64,000 nucleotides of DNA, taken from positions 5,012,392 through 5,076,391 of the forward strand of contig NZ_KI911783.1 in the NCBI RefSeq assembly GCF_000515415.1. The letters run 5' to 3'. This DNA is from Bradyrhizobium sp. WSM1417. Its GTDB lineage: Bacteria; Pseudomonadota; Alphaproteobacteria; Rhizobiales; Xanthobacteraceae. The first letter of the stretch is position 1; each line of letters opens with the position of its first letter. Below the pieces are notes generated by a model. The model was not told the DNA's origin, did no database searches, and saw only the letters and a list, made by a program, of their open reading frames with translations. This document shows, piece after piece, positions 36,277-51,509 of the stretch. A program made the translations under genes and the position numbers.

Positions 36277-36386
36277 ACCCTCATGGTGAGGAGGCGCGGA
36301 GTGCCGTCTCGAACCAAAGGCCGGGCTGCAGCAGCGGGGCCTTCATCCTTCGAGACGCGCGTTCCGCGCGCCGCAGGATGAGGGTT
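36277..36386. repeat. dispersed repeat between queA and ppiB
   Basis: Inverted ends ACCCTCAT and ATGAGGGT, with inner CGAGACGCGC and related segments. It has the look of a repeated intergenic hairpin family of alphaproteobacteria (from memory). It lies 6 bp from the stop of ppiB. Confidence 0.6.
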
Positions 36387-36392
36387 GAACGC

Positions 36393-36857
36393 CTACTCCG
36401 CGTCAGCCGCCATCCGCGCCTTGACGATCTTGTCGGGGTTCTGCACGGGCTCGCCGCGCTTGATCTTGTCGACGTTCTCCATGCCCTCGGTGACCTTGCC
36501 CCACACCGTGTACTGGTTGTCGAGGAAGCGGGCGTCGTCGAAGCAGATGAAGAACTGGCTGTCGCCGGAATCCGGGCTGGCGGCGCGCGCCATCGAGGTG
36601 GTGCCGCGCACATGCGGCTCCTTGTTGAACTCGGCCTTCAGCTTCTGGCCGGAGCCGCCAGTGCCGGTGCCCTGCGGGCAGCCGGTCTGCGCCATGAAGC
36701 CGTCGATCACGCGATGGAACACGATTCCGTCGTAGAAGCCTTCGCGCACGAGCTCCTTGATGCGCGCGACGTGGCCGGGCGCCAGATCAGGCCGCATCTC
36801 GATGGTGACGGGGCCCTGCGTGGTCTCGAGGATCAGTGTGTTTTCGGTGGCGCTCAT
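36393..36857 (-). CDS. ppiB: peptidyl-prolyl cis-trans isomerase, cyclophilin type
   Basis: This 154-residue cytoplasmic cyclophilin contains FHRVIDGFMAQTG (active-site Arg), SQFFICF and the WGKVTEGMENVDKI end. It has no signal peptide. Its ATG overlaps the stop of the upstream TonB-like gene. It sits in the coaD-ppi-ppi-queA cluster typical of alphaproteobacteria. Confidence 0.9.
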   Translation of the reverse strand: MSATENTLILETTQGPVTIEMRPDLAPGHVARIKELVREGFYDGIVFHRVIDGFMAQTGCPQGTGTGGSGQKLKAEFNKEPHVRGTTSMARAASPDSGDSQFFICFDDARFLDNQYTVWGKVTEGMENVDKIKRGEPVQNPDKIVKARMAADAE

Positions 36858-37279
36858 GCTCGTCTCTCTTGGGTTGGGGGTGAAGTCCTGTCAGGTGAAG
36901 ATTTGCGGTTGCGAAACTGGATCGCGAATGGACGCCCCGCAGCCGCGCCAGCCATCGCATCGGTAAATGGCATCGGCGTGCAGCGTTGCAATGCCTCCAT
37001 CACCGCGACCCGGTATTGCAGCCGGTCCTCGTCGGAGGCCTCTGCGGATTCATAGGTAATCCTCGGATGGCCCAGAATGTTTCCAGCCCGGTTAAAGCTC
37101 ACGACGACGGTGATGTCGATCGGGCGGGCCTTGGCGGCGGGCGGCGGCTTCCAGCAGGTGCGCAGATGCCGGAAGATGTCCTGGATGGTGTTGACCCGTG
37201 CGTCCTCGGCGATTGCGCCGGGGACGCCGAGCAGCAGCACCGCGGCAACCAGCAGGAGCTTGCCACCGCAGCGCGCCAT
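36854..37279 (-). CDS. exported TonB-like hypothetical protein
   Basis: The product has 141 residues from ATG 37279. A Sec signal (GKLLLVAAVLLLGVPGAIAE) precedes a domain with ITVVVSFNRAGNILGHPRI and ALQRCTPMPFTDAM, the layout of the TonB C-terminal/energy-transduction fold. Cys pair in RTCWKPP and QRCTPM. It is translationally coupled to ppiB (ATGA overlap) and lies 8 bp after the periplasmic cyclophilin. Confidence 0.65.
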   Translation of the reverse strand: MARCGGKLLLVAAVLLLGVPGAIAEDARVNTIQDIFRHLRTCWKPPPAAKARPIDITVVVSFNRAGNILGHPRITYESAEASDEDRLQYRVAVMEALQRCTPMPFTDAMAGAAAGRPFAIQFRNRKSSPDRTSPPTQERRA

Positions 37280-37287
37280 CGCCGCTC

Positions 37288-37851
37288 CTACTTGATGTCG
37301 GAAGCGACCTGCACCTTCACCATCTTGTCGGGGTCGGTGACGGTGCCGCCGCTCGATCCGGGAGGCGCCTTCTTCAGCTTGTCGACGACGTCCATGCCCT
37401 GCACGACCTCGCCGATCACGGTGTACTGGTTGTCGAGGCTGCCGCCGTCGGCGAACATGATGAAGAACTGCGAATTCGCGGTGTCGACGCTGTCGCCGCG
37501 CCGGGCCATGCCGACGATGCCGCGCGCAAAATGCACCTTGGAGAATTCCTGCTTCAGGTTCGGATATTTCGAGCCGCCGGTGCCGTTGAAGTTTTGACCG
37601 TCGCCGGTCTGCGCCATGAAGCCGTCCATGACGCGGTGGAACGGCACGTTGTTGTAATAACCCTCGCGTGCAAGCTGCTTGATGCGCTCGGCGTGCTGGG
37701 GCGCAAGGTCCGGCCTCAGCTTGATGACGATGCGGCCCTTGGTGGAGTCGATGACGATGGCGTTGGCCTTGTCGAGGCCGGCCGGCAAGGCTTGCGCGAA
37801 GGCCGGCACCGCGAACAGAACCGCGGCAAGAACTGCGAGAATTCGGATCAT
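37288..37851 (-). CDS. periplasmic cyclophilin-type PPIase
   Basis: The product has 187 residues with a signal peptide (MIRILAVLAAVLFAVPAFAQ). Active-site FHRVMDGFMAQTG and SQFFIMFADGG are present, and the C terminus is longer than in ppiB (PPGSSGGTVTDPDKMVK). It assists folding of envelope proteins. It forms an operon with coaD (41-bp gap) and the TonB-like gene. Confidence 0.9.
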   Translation of the reverse strand: MIRILAVLAAVLFAVPAFAQALPAGLDKANAIVIDSTKGRIVIKLRPDLAPQHAERIKQLAREGYYNNVPFHRVMDGFMAQTGDGQNFNGTGGSKYPNLKQEFSKVHFARGIVGMARRGDSVDTANSQFFIMFADGGSLDNQYTVIGEVVQGMDVVDKLKKAPPGSSGGTVTDPDKMVKVQVASDIK

Positions 37852-37892
37852 GATAACTCCGGATCAGAGATGAGAAAGGAAACGCGCCGCTA

Positions 37893-38393
37893 TCAGGCGA
37901 ATTTTGCCTTGAGCTGGGCCGCAACCAGCGGCGGGACGAAGGCCGAGACATCCCCGCCCATGGCTGCGATCTGGCGCACCAAAGTGGCGGTGATCGGGCG
38001 GACCATGGGAGAAGCCGGCAGGAACACCGTATGCACCTCGGGCGCCATGGCCTCGTTCATGCCGGCGAGCTGCATCTCGTAGTCGAGGTCGGTGCCGTCG
38101 CGCAGGCCCCGAATCATGATCGTCGCACCGTGCTTGCGCGCCGAGGTCACCGATAGATCGTCGAACGTCGCAGCTTCGAGGACGCAGCCGGCCTGGGCCG
38201 CCACCGGCCCGCAAACGTCATGGAGCATCTTCAGCCGCTCCTCGGTCGAGAACAGCGGCTTTTTGCCGGGGTGCACCCCGATCGCGACAACGAGCCTGTC
38301 GCACAGCGACACGCTATGCCGGACCACGTCCAGATGGCCGTTGGTGATGGGGTCGAAGGAACCTGGATAGAAGGCAATGCGGGGCATGGCCAC
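37893..38393 (-). CDS. coaD: phosphopantetheine adenylyltransferase
   Basis: The product has 166 residues with the nucleotidyltransferase motif [14 protein letters not shown] and the C-terminal [20 protein letters not shown] (in place of SSTxVRE). It transfers AMP to 4'-phosphopantetheine in CoA synthesis. First gene of the minus-strand coaD-ppi-ppi-queA run. Confidence 0.92.
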   Translation of the reverse strand: MAMPRIAFYPGSFDPITNGHLDVVRHSVSLCDRLVVAIGVHPGKKPLFSTEERLKMLHDVCGPVAAQAGCVLEAATFDDLSVTSARKHGATIMIRGLRDGTDLDYEMQLAGMNEAMAPEVHTVFLPASPMVRPITATLVRQIAAMGGDVSAFVPPLVAAQLKAKFA

Positions 38394-38634
38394 GTCCTAC
38401 CGCGCCCTGCCCGGCCCGGCAAGCCGGTCAGGTTCCCTGGCGGTTTTTCCGCAGAACCGTGTCGGAATGCGTCGAATTGTTTCGTCCTGAGGGCGGCCAC
38501 GAAACAAAACGGAGCGCGAACGAAACCATTTCCCACGTTCGCGAAGACGTCCCGAAACTGGCCATGGTTACTAATCCAGCCAACGAACGACGGGCCGCAC
38601 ACTGGGCGTAGCGGCCGCATCACAGGGGACTGTC

Positions 38635-38892
38635 ATGATCAAGGCTCTTTCGGCGATCGCGATCTCTGCGTGTGTTGCTGCCGCTCTCACCCTCCTGCCC
38701 GGCTTCGCCCCGACCGTCGAGGCGAGCGTGCCGCAGCCGCTCGCCAAGAGCGACCGGCTCGACATCCGCACCATCGGCAAGGACTGCTCGCAGCAGGCCT
38801 GGCCGAATTTCGAGGCGACCTGCCTTCGCCAGGCCGGCACCAAAGCAAACATCCGCGAGGCTCGCCTCGTGACCGCCAACCGCACTCCGTAG
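38635..38892 (+). CDS. small exported protein
   Basis: The product has 85 residues with a Sec signal (SAIAISACVAAALTLLPGFA). The mature part has DCSQQ and TCLRQ Cys about 16 apart and a basic end (REARLVTANRTP). Such proteins are common in Bradyrhizobium; function unknown. The 240-bp region upstream contains CGCGAACG/CGTTCGCG inverted arms. Confidence 0.6.
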   Translation: MIKALSAIAISACVAAALTLLPGFAPTVEASVPQPLAKSDRLDIRTIGKDCSQQAWPNFEATCLRQAGTKANIREARLVTANRTP

Positions 38893-39050
38893 TGGGGTCT
38901 GTCAGTTTCGCGTCAGGAATCCTCGGGATAAGTCCCAACTACAAACCCCAAAGATAACCCATAGATATTTGCGACGTCCCGTCGCAGACTGCCTGATGCT
39001 CGCGCCCGCCGGAATGACCCGTCGGGCGCGATCCCATCGAGGGGTCACCA

Positions 39051-40961
39051 TTGTCCAGTACGCCCGCAGTCGCCTCCGGCCATCAACCTGATCCGCTGCC
39101 GCTTGCCATGACCATGGGCGCCCTCGGGGTGGTCTACGGCGATATCGGCACCAGCCCACTCTATGCCCTGAAGGAAGCCGCCAAGGCCGCCGCCCACGGC
39201 GGCACATTGACGAACGATGCCGTTCTGGGCGTTGCCTCGTTGATCCTCTGGGCACTGTTGCTGATCATCTCGCTGAAATATGCGCTGTTGATTCTGCGCG
39301 CGGACAACCGCGGCGAAGGCGGCATCGTCGCGCTGCTGGCGCTGCTGCACGCGCGCAACGCCCAACCCGGCACCTGGCGCGCGCATCTGCTGGTCGTCGG
39401 CCTCGTCGGCGCCGCGCTGCTGTACGGCGACGGCGCGATCACGCCCGCGATCTCGGTGTTATCAGCCATCGAAGGCCTGAAGGTCGACGCCCCCTCGCTC
39501 GCGCCGGCGGTAGTGCCCGTGACCGTGGTCATCCTGATCGGACTGTTCATGATGCAGAAGCAGGGCACCGGCTTCATCGGCCGCATCTTCGGACCGGTGA
39601 TGCTGGCATGGTTCTTTGTGCTGGCAGCGCTCGGCATTCACGGCATCGTCAAGGCGCCGGCAGTGCTGGTGGCGCTGAGCCCGCTCTATGCGTTCGACTT
39701 CCTGATCCACCAGGATTTTCATGTCTCCTTCGCGATCCTGGGGGCCGCCTTCCTCGCGGTGACCGGCGGCGAAGCCATGTATGCTGACATGGGGCATTTT
39801 GGCCGGCTGCCGATCCGGCTGGCCTGGTTCGCGATCTGCCTCCCCGCGCTGGTGCTGAACTATTTCGGCCAGGCCGCGCTGCTGATCACCGACCCCACCA
39901 TGATCGAAAATCCGTTCTTCCAGCTCTGCCCCGACGCCCTGCACTATCCGCTGGTCGCGTTCTCGGCGGTCGCGACCGTGATTGCCTCGCAGGCCATCAT
40001 CTCCGGCGTGTTCTCGCTGACGCAGCAGTCGATCCAGCTCGGCTTCCTGCCGCGCATGCAGATCCGTCACACCACGAGCGACGCGATCGGACAGATTTAC
40101 GTGCCGTTGGTGAACTGGCTGCTCGCCGCCGCAACGCTGGGCGCCGTCCTGAGCTTCGGCAGCTCGGAGGCGCTGGCCGGCGCCTATGGCATCGCGGTGT
40201 CGCTGTTGATGGCGATCACCACGCTGCTCGCCGCCCTGGTCGCGATCCAGTGGGGCTATTCGCCGTGGCTCGTGGTGGCCGTGAACGGCTTCTTCTTCGC
40301 AATCGATGTGATCTTCTTCTCGGCCAATTCCATCAAGCTGTTCGAGGGCGGCTGGTTTCCGCTGATGCTCGCAGCCTTCGTCGCCTTCCTGATGCTGACC
40401 TGGCGCAGCGGCGTGAAGCTCGTCGAAGCGGCACGCGCGAAGCTGCGCCAGCCGGAGGAGGATCTGATCGAGACCGCGGTCAACAAGTGCACCGCAAGAC
40501 TCCCCGGCACCGCAGTGTTCCTGGCGTCGGCGCCACGCGGCGTCCCGCTGGCGCTGACCCAGTTCGTCAAGCACAACCACGTGCTGCACGAGCGCATCAT
40601 CCTGGTCACCGTGCTGATCGAGGAGCTTCCTCACATCGCCGACGAAGACCGCATCGAGGTGATCGAGATCATTCCCGGCATTACCCGCGTCGTCCTGCAT
40701 TACGGCTTCATGCAGAACCCGACGATCTACGATGGGCTGACCCTCGCCTGCCGCCACGGCAAACTGCCCGGGATCGACCTCGACGACATCACCTATTACG
40801 TCGGCCGCGAAACCATCATTCCGCGCGAGGACGTGCCCGGCATGTGGGTCTGGCGCGAAACCGTGTTCGCCTTTCTGCAACGCAATGCCGAACGCTCCGC
40901 CGCGTTCTTCGGCGTGCCGACCAAGCAGGTGGTGGAGTTCGGCACGGAGCTGGAGATTTAG
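39051..40961 (+). CDS. kup: low-affinity K+ transporter Kup
   Basis: This 636-residue protein begins at TTG 39051 (GAGGGG upstream). The hallmark GVVYGDIGTSPLYALKE is near residue 30 and GEGGIVALLALL near 88; about 12 transmembrane helices, then a C-terminal cytosolic domain. It imports K+ by proton symport. It stands alone. Confidence 0.92.
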   Translation: MSSTPAVASGHQPDPLPLAMTMGALGVVYGDIGTSPLYALKEAAKAAAHGGTLTNDAVLGVASLILWALLLIISLKYALLILRADNRGEGGIVALLALLHARNAQPGTWRAHLLVVGLVGAALLYGDGAITPAISVLSAIEGLKVDAPSLAPAVVPVTVVILIGLFMMQKQGTGFIGRIFGPVMLAWFFVLAALGIHGIVKAPAVLVALSPLYAFDFLIHQDFHVSFAILGAAFLAVTGGEAMYADMGHFGRLPIRLAWFAICLPALVLNYFGQAALLITDPTMIENPFFQLCPDALHYPLVAFSAVATVIASQAIISGVFSLTQQSIQLGFLPRMQIRHTTSDAIGQIYVPLVNWLLAAATLGAVLSFGSSEALAGAYGIAVSLLMAITTLLAALVAIQWGYSPWLVVAVNGFFFAIDVIFFSANSIKLFEGGWFPLMLAAFVAFLMLTWRSGVKLVEAARAKLRQPEEDLIETAVNKCTARLPGTAVFLASAPRGVPLALTQFVKHNHVLHERIILVTVLIEELPHIADEDRIEVIEIIPGITRVVLHYGFMQNPTIYDGLTLACRHGKLPGIDLDDITYYVGRETIIPREDVPGMWVWRETVFAFLQRNAERSAAFFGVPTKQVVEFGTELEI

Positions 40962-41231
40962 CTGGTCCCCCGCGCGGCTAAAGCAAGCATCGACGTCGAG
41001 CCGCAGCTAGACCGCAAATTATGTAGTTTTGTGCTCGCGGCGGCGAGCTGATGCTGGCCCACGATGACAGTGAATTAAACTGAGGTATCAACGTTCCGAC
41101 AATGCGTTTCCCTCCGCCGGAGGCTCGCGAGTGGGTATGACCACTTCAATATCGATGCACTGTCACCCGGCACGGAGCTGGAGCGAGGAGCTCGGGAGCC
41201 ACGTCGATCGCGCGGCTCCCTCGCTTGTCCG

Positions 41232-41609
41232 TTATGGACAGGCGTAACGCTGCCCGTCGTAGGCCAGATACGTTCCCGAGGCCGGATCGTAGGACTTGTA
41301 GCGTTGGGCACAAGAGCTCACAGCATCCTGGCGTGCCTGGCTGTTGGCGATCGCGCCGCCGATAATCGCTCCGGCCGCCAGTCCGCCGATCACAGCTGCA
41401 CCGGTTCCGTAGCCCCGATGTCCGTAGCCATGGTGATATCCGCGATGGCCATGACGCCAACCGGGGCGATACTGGACGGTCTCGACATTCACTCCATTCA
41501 CACCGAGCGCTTGATCTGCTTGAAGCGGCGCAGCCGAGACAGATTGCATAGTGGCCAGAGCGGTCGCACCAGCGAGAGCGGCAGCAAGCAGAGTTCGGGA
41601 TTGTCGCAT
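41232..41609 (-). CDS. BA14K-like lectin-type exported protein
   Basis: The product has 125 residues from ATG 41609 (GGAG upstream). Sec signal (LLAAALAGATALATMQSVSA), then a His/Gly/Tyr region (GHRGYHHGYGHRGYG), a short hydrophobic segment (AVIGGLAAGAIIGGAI), and the C-terminal family signature CAQRYKSYDPASGTYLAYDG with a last Cys. BA14K-like proteins are found in alphaproteobacteria and can be immunoreactive. Confidence 0.75.
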   Translation of the reverse strand: MRQSRTLLAAALAGATALATMQSVSAAPLQADQALGVNGVNVETVQYRPGWRHGHRGYHHGYGHRGYGTGAAVIGGLAAGAIIGGAIANSQARQDAVSSCAQRYKSYDPASGTYLAYDGQRYACP

Positions 41610-41736
41610 GATAAACTCCGTCATTTCATCAACGCGGAGCCAACAAGCGTATTTTGATGCAGTTCCTGAATGAAACAGGTTTAATCAATCGCGTCACAAG
41701 GTCACACGCATGGACGGAGGCGCGCGGCAGGGCGCA

Positions 41737-44481
<2,745 letters not shown>

Positions 44482-44852
44482 GGGGAAATCCGGTGAGGTT
44501 TTATCTGGGAATCATATAGCGCATCGAGCCTCTGATAACCACCCTCGCGGCGTTCTGGGAAGCGCTTTTTCCGCCTATTTTTCCAACAACTTAAGCCCTT
44601 GCGAGCGGTGTCTCGGACAGCCCCCGCATCGACCTTGCAAAATCGCCGCTCACGCGTGGAAAATCGCGCGGCGGTCTGGCCCCGTCAGCGCGCTTGCGAA
44701 GCCGCAATCCGAGCTCACCCGAAACATGAAGCGGGCCCGGAAATTCCGAGCCCGTCCTGCCGATTAGGGGGATTTTCTGACACGAGATGAGAAGCACCGC
44801 CCATCCGGCCGGCGCGTCGCATTGAGACGCCGCGTTCTCAGAACGGGATCGC
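44482..44852. other. intergenic between gyrA start and ssb end
   Basis: About 370 bp without a clear gene. A hairpin near 44728-44754 (GGGCCCGGAA and TTCCGAGCCC arms) may end the ssb transcript although the T-run is poor. No riboswitch recognised. Confidence 0.35.
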
Positions 44853-45350
44853 TCAGAACGGGATATCGTCGTCCATGTCGCTGTTGCGGCCACCGCCGCC
44901 AGCGGCAACAGGGCGCCGCGGGGCGCTGCTAACCGGACCGGAGGAGCCGAAATCGCCGCCCGGCTCGTCGCCGAAGCTGCCGCCTCCCCCACCGCCGCTA
45001 CGACCGTCCAGCATCGTCAGGGTGGAGTTGAAGCCCTGCAGCACGACTTCGGTCGAGTACTTCTCGACGCCGCTCTGGTCGGTCCATTTGCGGGTCTGGA
45101 GCGCACCCTCGACGTAAATCTTGGCGCCTTTCTTCAGGTACTGTTCGGCGACCTTGCAGAGCCCTTCATTGAAGATCACGACGCGGTGCCACTCGGTCTT
45201 TTCCTTGCGCTCGCCGGTTGCCTTGTCGCGCCATGTCTCCGAGGTCGCGACGCTCAGATTGGCGATCGGCCGCCCGTCCTGGGTGCGGCGGATTTCAGGA
45301 TCCTTGCCGAGATTTCCAACCAGAATGACCTTGTTGACACTTCCCGCCAT
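44853..45350 (-). CDS. ssb: single-stranded DNA-binding protein
   Basis: The product has 165 residues: an OB fold at 1-110 starting [20 protein letters not shown], a Gly-rich linker and the acidic tip DMDDDIPF that docks repair and replication proteins. A LexA box lies about 165 bp upstream. Confidence 0.93.
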   Translation of the reverse strand: MAGSVNKVILVGNLGKDPEIRRTQDGRPIANLSVATSETWRDKATGERKEKTEWHRVVIFNEGLCKVAEQYLKKGAKIYVEGALQTRKWTDQSGVEKYSTEVVLQGFNSTLTMLDGRSGGGGGGSFGDEPGGDFGSSGPVSSAPRRPVAAGGGGRNSDMDDDIPF

Positions 45351-45809
45351 CTCCGCTCTCCGCTCCGAATGCCACTGAATCCAAGAAGGCCGGTCCGCTC
45401 CCCGCGTTCCGCCGTGCCTGTTGAGGCGACCCTATACGCTCGCCGAACGCTTGCGGACGACGATCAGTCCGTCACCCCTCCGGTTATCCCCACCTATAGC
45501 ATCGACCTCAAATTTGTTCCAGATTTGTTCTTGGCGAACGACCGCATCGAATATGTGGCGTCGATCGGCCAACGTAGTGCCGGAAGGCACGCCTGGGATG
45601 GAACCTTTGTAGGTTCCCCAAAACGATAGAAAGAACTTAACATTCAGCAAGTTATGGGTACTCACACTGCTCCGTTCTTGTTGCATTTCGGAGACGGACT
45701 TTGCCGCCCCGTAGAGCTACGGTTTCCTCGGACTTAGTTCATATGGGCCCTCGCGCCTGATCAGCCGCTTCGGGGAACAAAGAAGCGGACGAACCTGGGG
45801 AGACTGGCA
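45351..45809. promoter_or_regulatory. ssb/porin intergenic region
   Basis: About 460 bp between divergent ssb and the first porin gene. It holds one LexA box (45516-45530) and a Shine-Dalgarno (GGGGAGA) for the porin. No further gene seen. Confidence 0.5.
45516..45530. promoter_or_regulatory. LexA box (SOS) near ssb
   Basis: GTTC-CAGATTT-GTTC is a perfect alphaproteobacterial LexA consensus (GTTC, 7 bp, GTTC). It is the nearest such site to ssb and could control it. Confidence 0.7.
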
Positions 45810-46592
45810 ATGAATAAGCTTCTTATTGGTGCAATCGGTGCAGTCGCGATGGGCCTGTCCGCTCCCGCAAGCGCGGCGGACATGGCCGCGCGTCCCTACA
45901 CCAAGGCCCCCGCGCCGGCGATTGCTACCATCTACGATTGGAGCGGCTTCTACATCGGCATCAACGGCGGCGGTGGCTCAAGCCACACGTGCTGGGACTT
46001 CGTCACGCCCGCGACCGGCGTTTTGGTGGGCGAAGGCTGTCACAATGCGACGGGGGGCACCGTCGGTGGCCAGATCGGCTATCGCTGGCAGTCCGCCAAT
46101 TGGGTGTTCGGCCTCGAAGGCCAAGGCAACTGGGCCGACTTCCGGGGCGACAATGTGAGCACCCTCTTTCCGGGTACGGCTTTGGTGACGGGTGATCGCA
46201 ACCGTACCCGCATCGACGCTTTCGGCCTTATCACCGGTCAGGTCGGTTACGCCTGGAACAACGTCCTGTTCTACGTGAAGGGCGGCGCCGCCGTCGTCGG
46301 CGACAAGTACGACATCTACGCTGCTGCGGGTACACCTGGCGCGGGCGCGCTGCTGGCTTCAGCGCGGGAGACTCGCTGGGGTGGCACGGTCGGGGCCGGT
46401 CTGGAGTTCGGCTTCGCGCCAAACTGGTCGCTGGGCCTTGAGTACGACCACATCTTCCTTGGCGATCGCACGATCGGCTTCACAACGCCCGCGGGTGCGG
46501 TATTCGGCAGCGACCGGATTCGCCAGGATGTCGACATGGGCCTCATCCGCTTGAACTATCGCTGGGGCGGTCCGGTCATCGCAAGGTACTGA
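45810..46592 (+). CDS. outer-membrane beta-barrel protein (Omp25/porin-like)
   Basis: The product has 260 residues. Sec signal ending SAPASAA; mature [20 protein letters not shown]; alternating strands and a C-terminal Tyr (GGPVIARY) as beta-barrel assembly signal. It resembles Omp25/RopB-type outer-membrane proteins of Rhizobiales. The next gene is a related paralog. A terminator follows. Confidence 0.85.
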   Translation: MNKLLIGAIGAVAMGLSAPASAADMAARPYTKAPAPAIATIYDWSGFYIGINGGGGSSHTCWDFVTPATGVLVGEGCHNATGGTVGGQIGYRWQSANWVFGLEGQGNWADFRGDNVSTLFPGTALVTGDRNRTRIDAFGLITGQVGYAWNNVLFYVKGGAAVVGDKYDIYAAAGTPGAGALLASARETRWGGTVGAGLEFGFAPNWSLGLEYDHIFLGDRTIGFTTPAGAVFGSDRIRQDVDMGLIRLNYRWGGPVIARY

Positions 46593-46616
46593 TCTCGCTC
46601 GACATACCGCACTTCG

Positions 46617-46641
46617 AAGGCCGGCCTCGCGCCGGCCTTTT
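46617..46641 (+). terminator. intrinsic terminator
   Basis: Stem AAGGCCGGC/GCCGGCCTT with a 5-base loop and TT after. Ends the first porin transcript. Confidence 0.75.
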
Positions 46642-46821
46642 GCTGTCACAGTCCTCCGATATTAATCGGTCAATAACCGTTCCCTTTTCCGACAGCTGTT
46701 GCTCTTGAGTGACACAACTTGCGGCTTCACTGGTGTAAGTACAGCCCAGTTGGGCAGGTGAGTCCGATGCCTTCCCGATTGCGGAAGGTACAATCAGAAA
46801 CTGGGACTGGGATTACTGAAA

Positions 46822-47511
46822 ATGAAAAAGGTTTGGTTGGCTTCGGCCTGTTTGTTCGCTCTCGCTGCCCCGGCTTCGGCCGCTGATCTCGCGGCGCGCC
46901 CCTACACCAAGGCTCCGGTGGCCATGGCTTCGGTCTACAACTGGACCGGCTTCTACCTCGGTATTGTCGGTGGCGGCGCCTGGGAAAATTCCTCGACCGA
47001 CCCGAAGATGAAGGGCGGCTTCGTCGGCGGTACCGCCGGCTACAACTGGCAGACCGGCAATGTCGTGTTCGGCGTCGAGGCCGATGGCTCCTGGGCTGAT
47101 GTCAGCGCGTCGGTCACCGGCCCCGTTGCCGTCCCCGGCTTCGGCCTCGTCAGCACCACCCTTAGCTCGAAGACCGATGCGATGGGCACCGTGCGCGGCC
47201 GTATCGGCTACGCCGTCAACAACGTCCTGTTCTACGGCACCGGTGGTTACGCCTGGATCGACAACAAGCTCAGCATCAGCGCGCTCGGCGTGACCGTTTC
47301 CGACAGCAAGTGGCACTCCGGCTGGACCGTCGGTGCGGGCGTCGAAGCGTTCTTCGCTCCGCAGTGGTCGGTCAAGGGCGAGTACCTCTTTCGCAGCCTC
47401 GGCGGCGAGACCTACTTCTCGGGCGCCCTGCCCACCGGCACGCTCGAGTTTCACACCGTGCAGGTCGGCGTGAACTATCACTTCGGGGGCCCGATCGTCG
47501 CGAAGTACTGA
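46822..47511 (+). CDS. outer-membrane beta-barrel protein, paralog
   Basis: The product has 229 residues. Signal [20 protein letters not shown], then [20 protein letters not shown] nearly the same as the upstream gene, with strands and terminal GGPIVAKY. Tandem paralog of the preceding gene, each with its own terminator. Confidence 0.85.
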   Translation: MKKVWLASACLFALAAPASAADLAARPYTKAPVAMASVYNWTGFYLGIVGGGAWENSSTDPKMKGGFVGGTAGYNWQTGNVVFGVEADGSWADVSASVTGPVAVPGFGLVSTTLSSKTDAMGTVRGRIGYAVNNVLFYGTGGYAWIDNKLSISALGVTVSDSKWHSGWTVGAGVEAFFAPQWSVKGEYLFRSLGGETYFSGALPTGTLEFHTVQVGVNYHFGGPIVAKY

Positions 47512-47540
47512 TCTTCGCTTCGACGCCATCCGCGTTACGA

Positions 47541-47566
47541 AAGGCCGGCCTTGCGCCGGCCTTTTT
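47541..47566 (+). terminator. intrinsic terminator
   Basis: Stem AAGGCCGGC/GCCGGCCTT, 5-base loop, TTT after; the same arms as the terminator of the upstream paralog. Confidence 0.8.
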
Positions 47567-47676
47567 GTTTGACCGGCCGTTCCTCCGCAGTTCCGCGGGG
47601 CCGTGCTCCTGCCAGATGCCGCCAGCGCGCCAACAATCCGTTGACGATTCGCAAACGCCACTGGAAATCCGTTCCC

Positions 47677-47691
47677 GTTCTTCCTACGTTC
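47677..47691. promoter_or_regulatory. LexA box (SOS) upstream of uvrA
   Basis: GTTC-TTCCTAC-GTTC, a perfect GTTC-N7-GTTC site 97 bp before the uvrA start. It indicates DNA-damage control of uvrA. Confidence 0.8.
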
Positions 47692-47788
47692 GCTCACATA
47701 CCCATCGGCGCCGATCCCGGTTCCGGGCGAAGCGCGCCTCTTACGTTGGCGCGATCGCGCGCTTTTGGATTCCCTGAGGACCACCAGG

Positions 47789-50770
<2,982 letters not shown>

Positions 50771-50889
50771 CGCGGCCTCGCAGTCTTTGTCGCTCTTCGC
50801 AGGCCGCAGAACTCTGACTGATGAGAGACAACCTCTGGTTAAGTTGGCTGTCGGGGTATAGATTACTGACCTCTTCCAGGGGGGCAGAC

Positions 50890-51468
50890 TTGAGCAACGC
50901 AACTGATCAATCCAATTTTCATTTTGAATTCAACAGTTCCATAGACGAAGATCGATTCTTCAGAACTCTTCTGACCAAAAGGCTGAAGGCGCACGTTGAT
51001 CGGCGTGGCTTTTGGATCATCACGCTCATCGTCTCCGGGGTGATTATTGCGGTTAGCTGGATCGGCCTGGATCAGGGTTGGCTAACGTCGCCAACTATAT
51101 TTGCGTTGTTAATCTGCTTTCTATTGGGGCAGATCTACATGGCTTTCTTAACGACGTGGTCCACACGCCGGATATTCGACAAACTGCATGAGCTAGACGG
51201 CATGGCGCAGATGACCTGGCGTGTTACTTTTGATGACCTCTCCATCCTCGTGAGAACTCCCAACATTGAAAGCCGGATGTCTTGGGATACGATTGCGGAA
51301 GTTGGGGATACCCAGGTCATGGTCGTAATATGGTACAATACAAAGCAAGGTTTTTTCATCCCAGCAAGCGTCTTCGCCGACTCTGCCGCGCGCACGGCCT
51401 TTGCGGAATGGGCCAGTAAACGCTTGCGGTCCGCGACTGCCCTGTCGAGCGTGATTAAATCCGTCTGA
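50890..51468 (+). CDS. YcxB-like membrane protein
   Basis: The product has 192 residues from TTG 50890 (AGGGGG upstream); a 50821 ATG is less likely. Two transmembrane helices at about 49-68 and 74-95 (FWIITLIVSGVIIAVSW; TIFALLICFLLGQIYMAFL), then a C-terminal YcxB-like domain (WDTIAEVGDTQVMVVIWY...FIPASVFAD). Function unknown. Confidence 0.65.
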   Translation: MSNATDQSNFHFEFNSSIDEDRFFRTLLTKRLKAHVDRRGFWIITLIVSGVIIAVSWIGLDQGWLTSPTIFALLICFLLGQIYMAFLTTWSTRRIFDKLHELDGMAQMTWRVTFDDLSILVRTPNIESRMSWDTIAEVGDTQVMVVIWYNTKQGFFIPASVFADSAARTAFAEWASKRLRSATALSSVIKSV

Positions 51469-51509
51469 TCCCGAATCTTATCGGCCCGGTCCGCCGGCAC
51501 TTGCTCCCC

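Noticed and set aside
39462..40880. 472-codon minus-strand frame opposite kup
   Set aside because: Antisense shadow rich in His/Asp/Arg/Gln; kup is complete on the plus strand.
40939..41180. 15-bp direct repeat GGCACGGAGCTGGAG at the kup 3' end and again near 41169
   Set aside because: Too short and without accompanying insertion-sequence features; may be a small duplication or chance.
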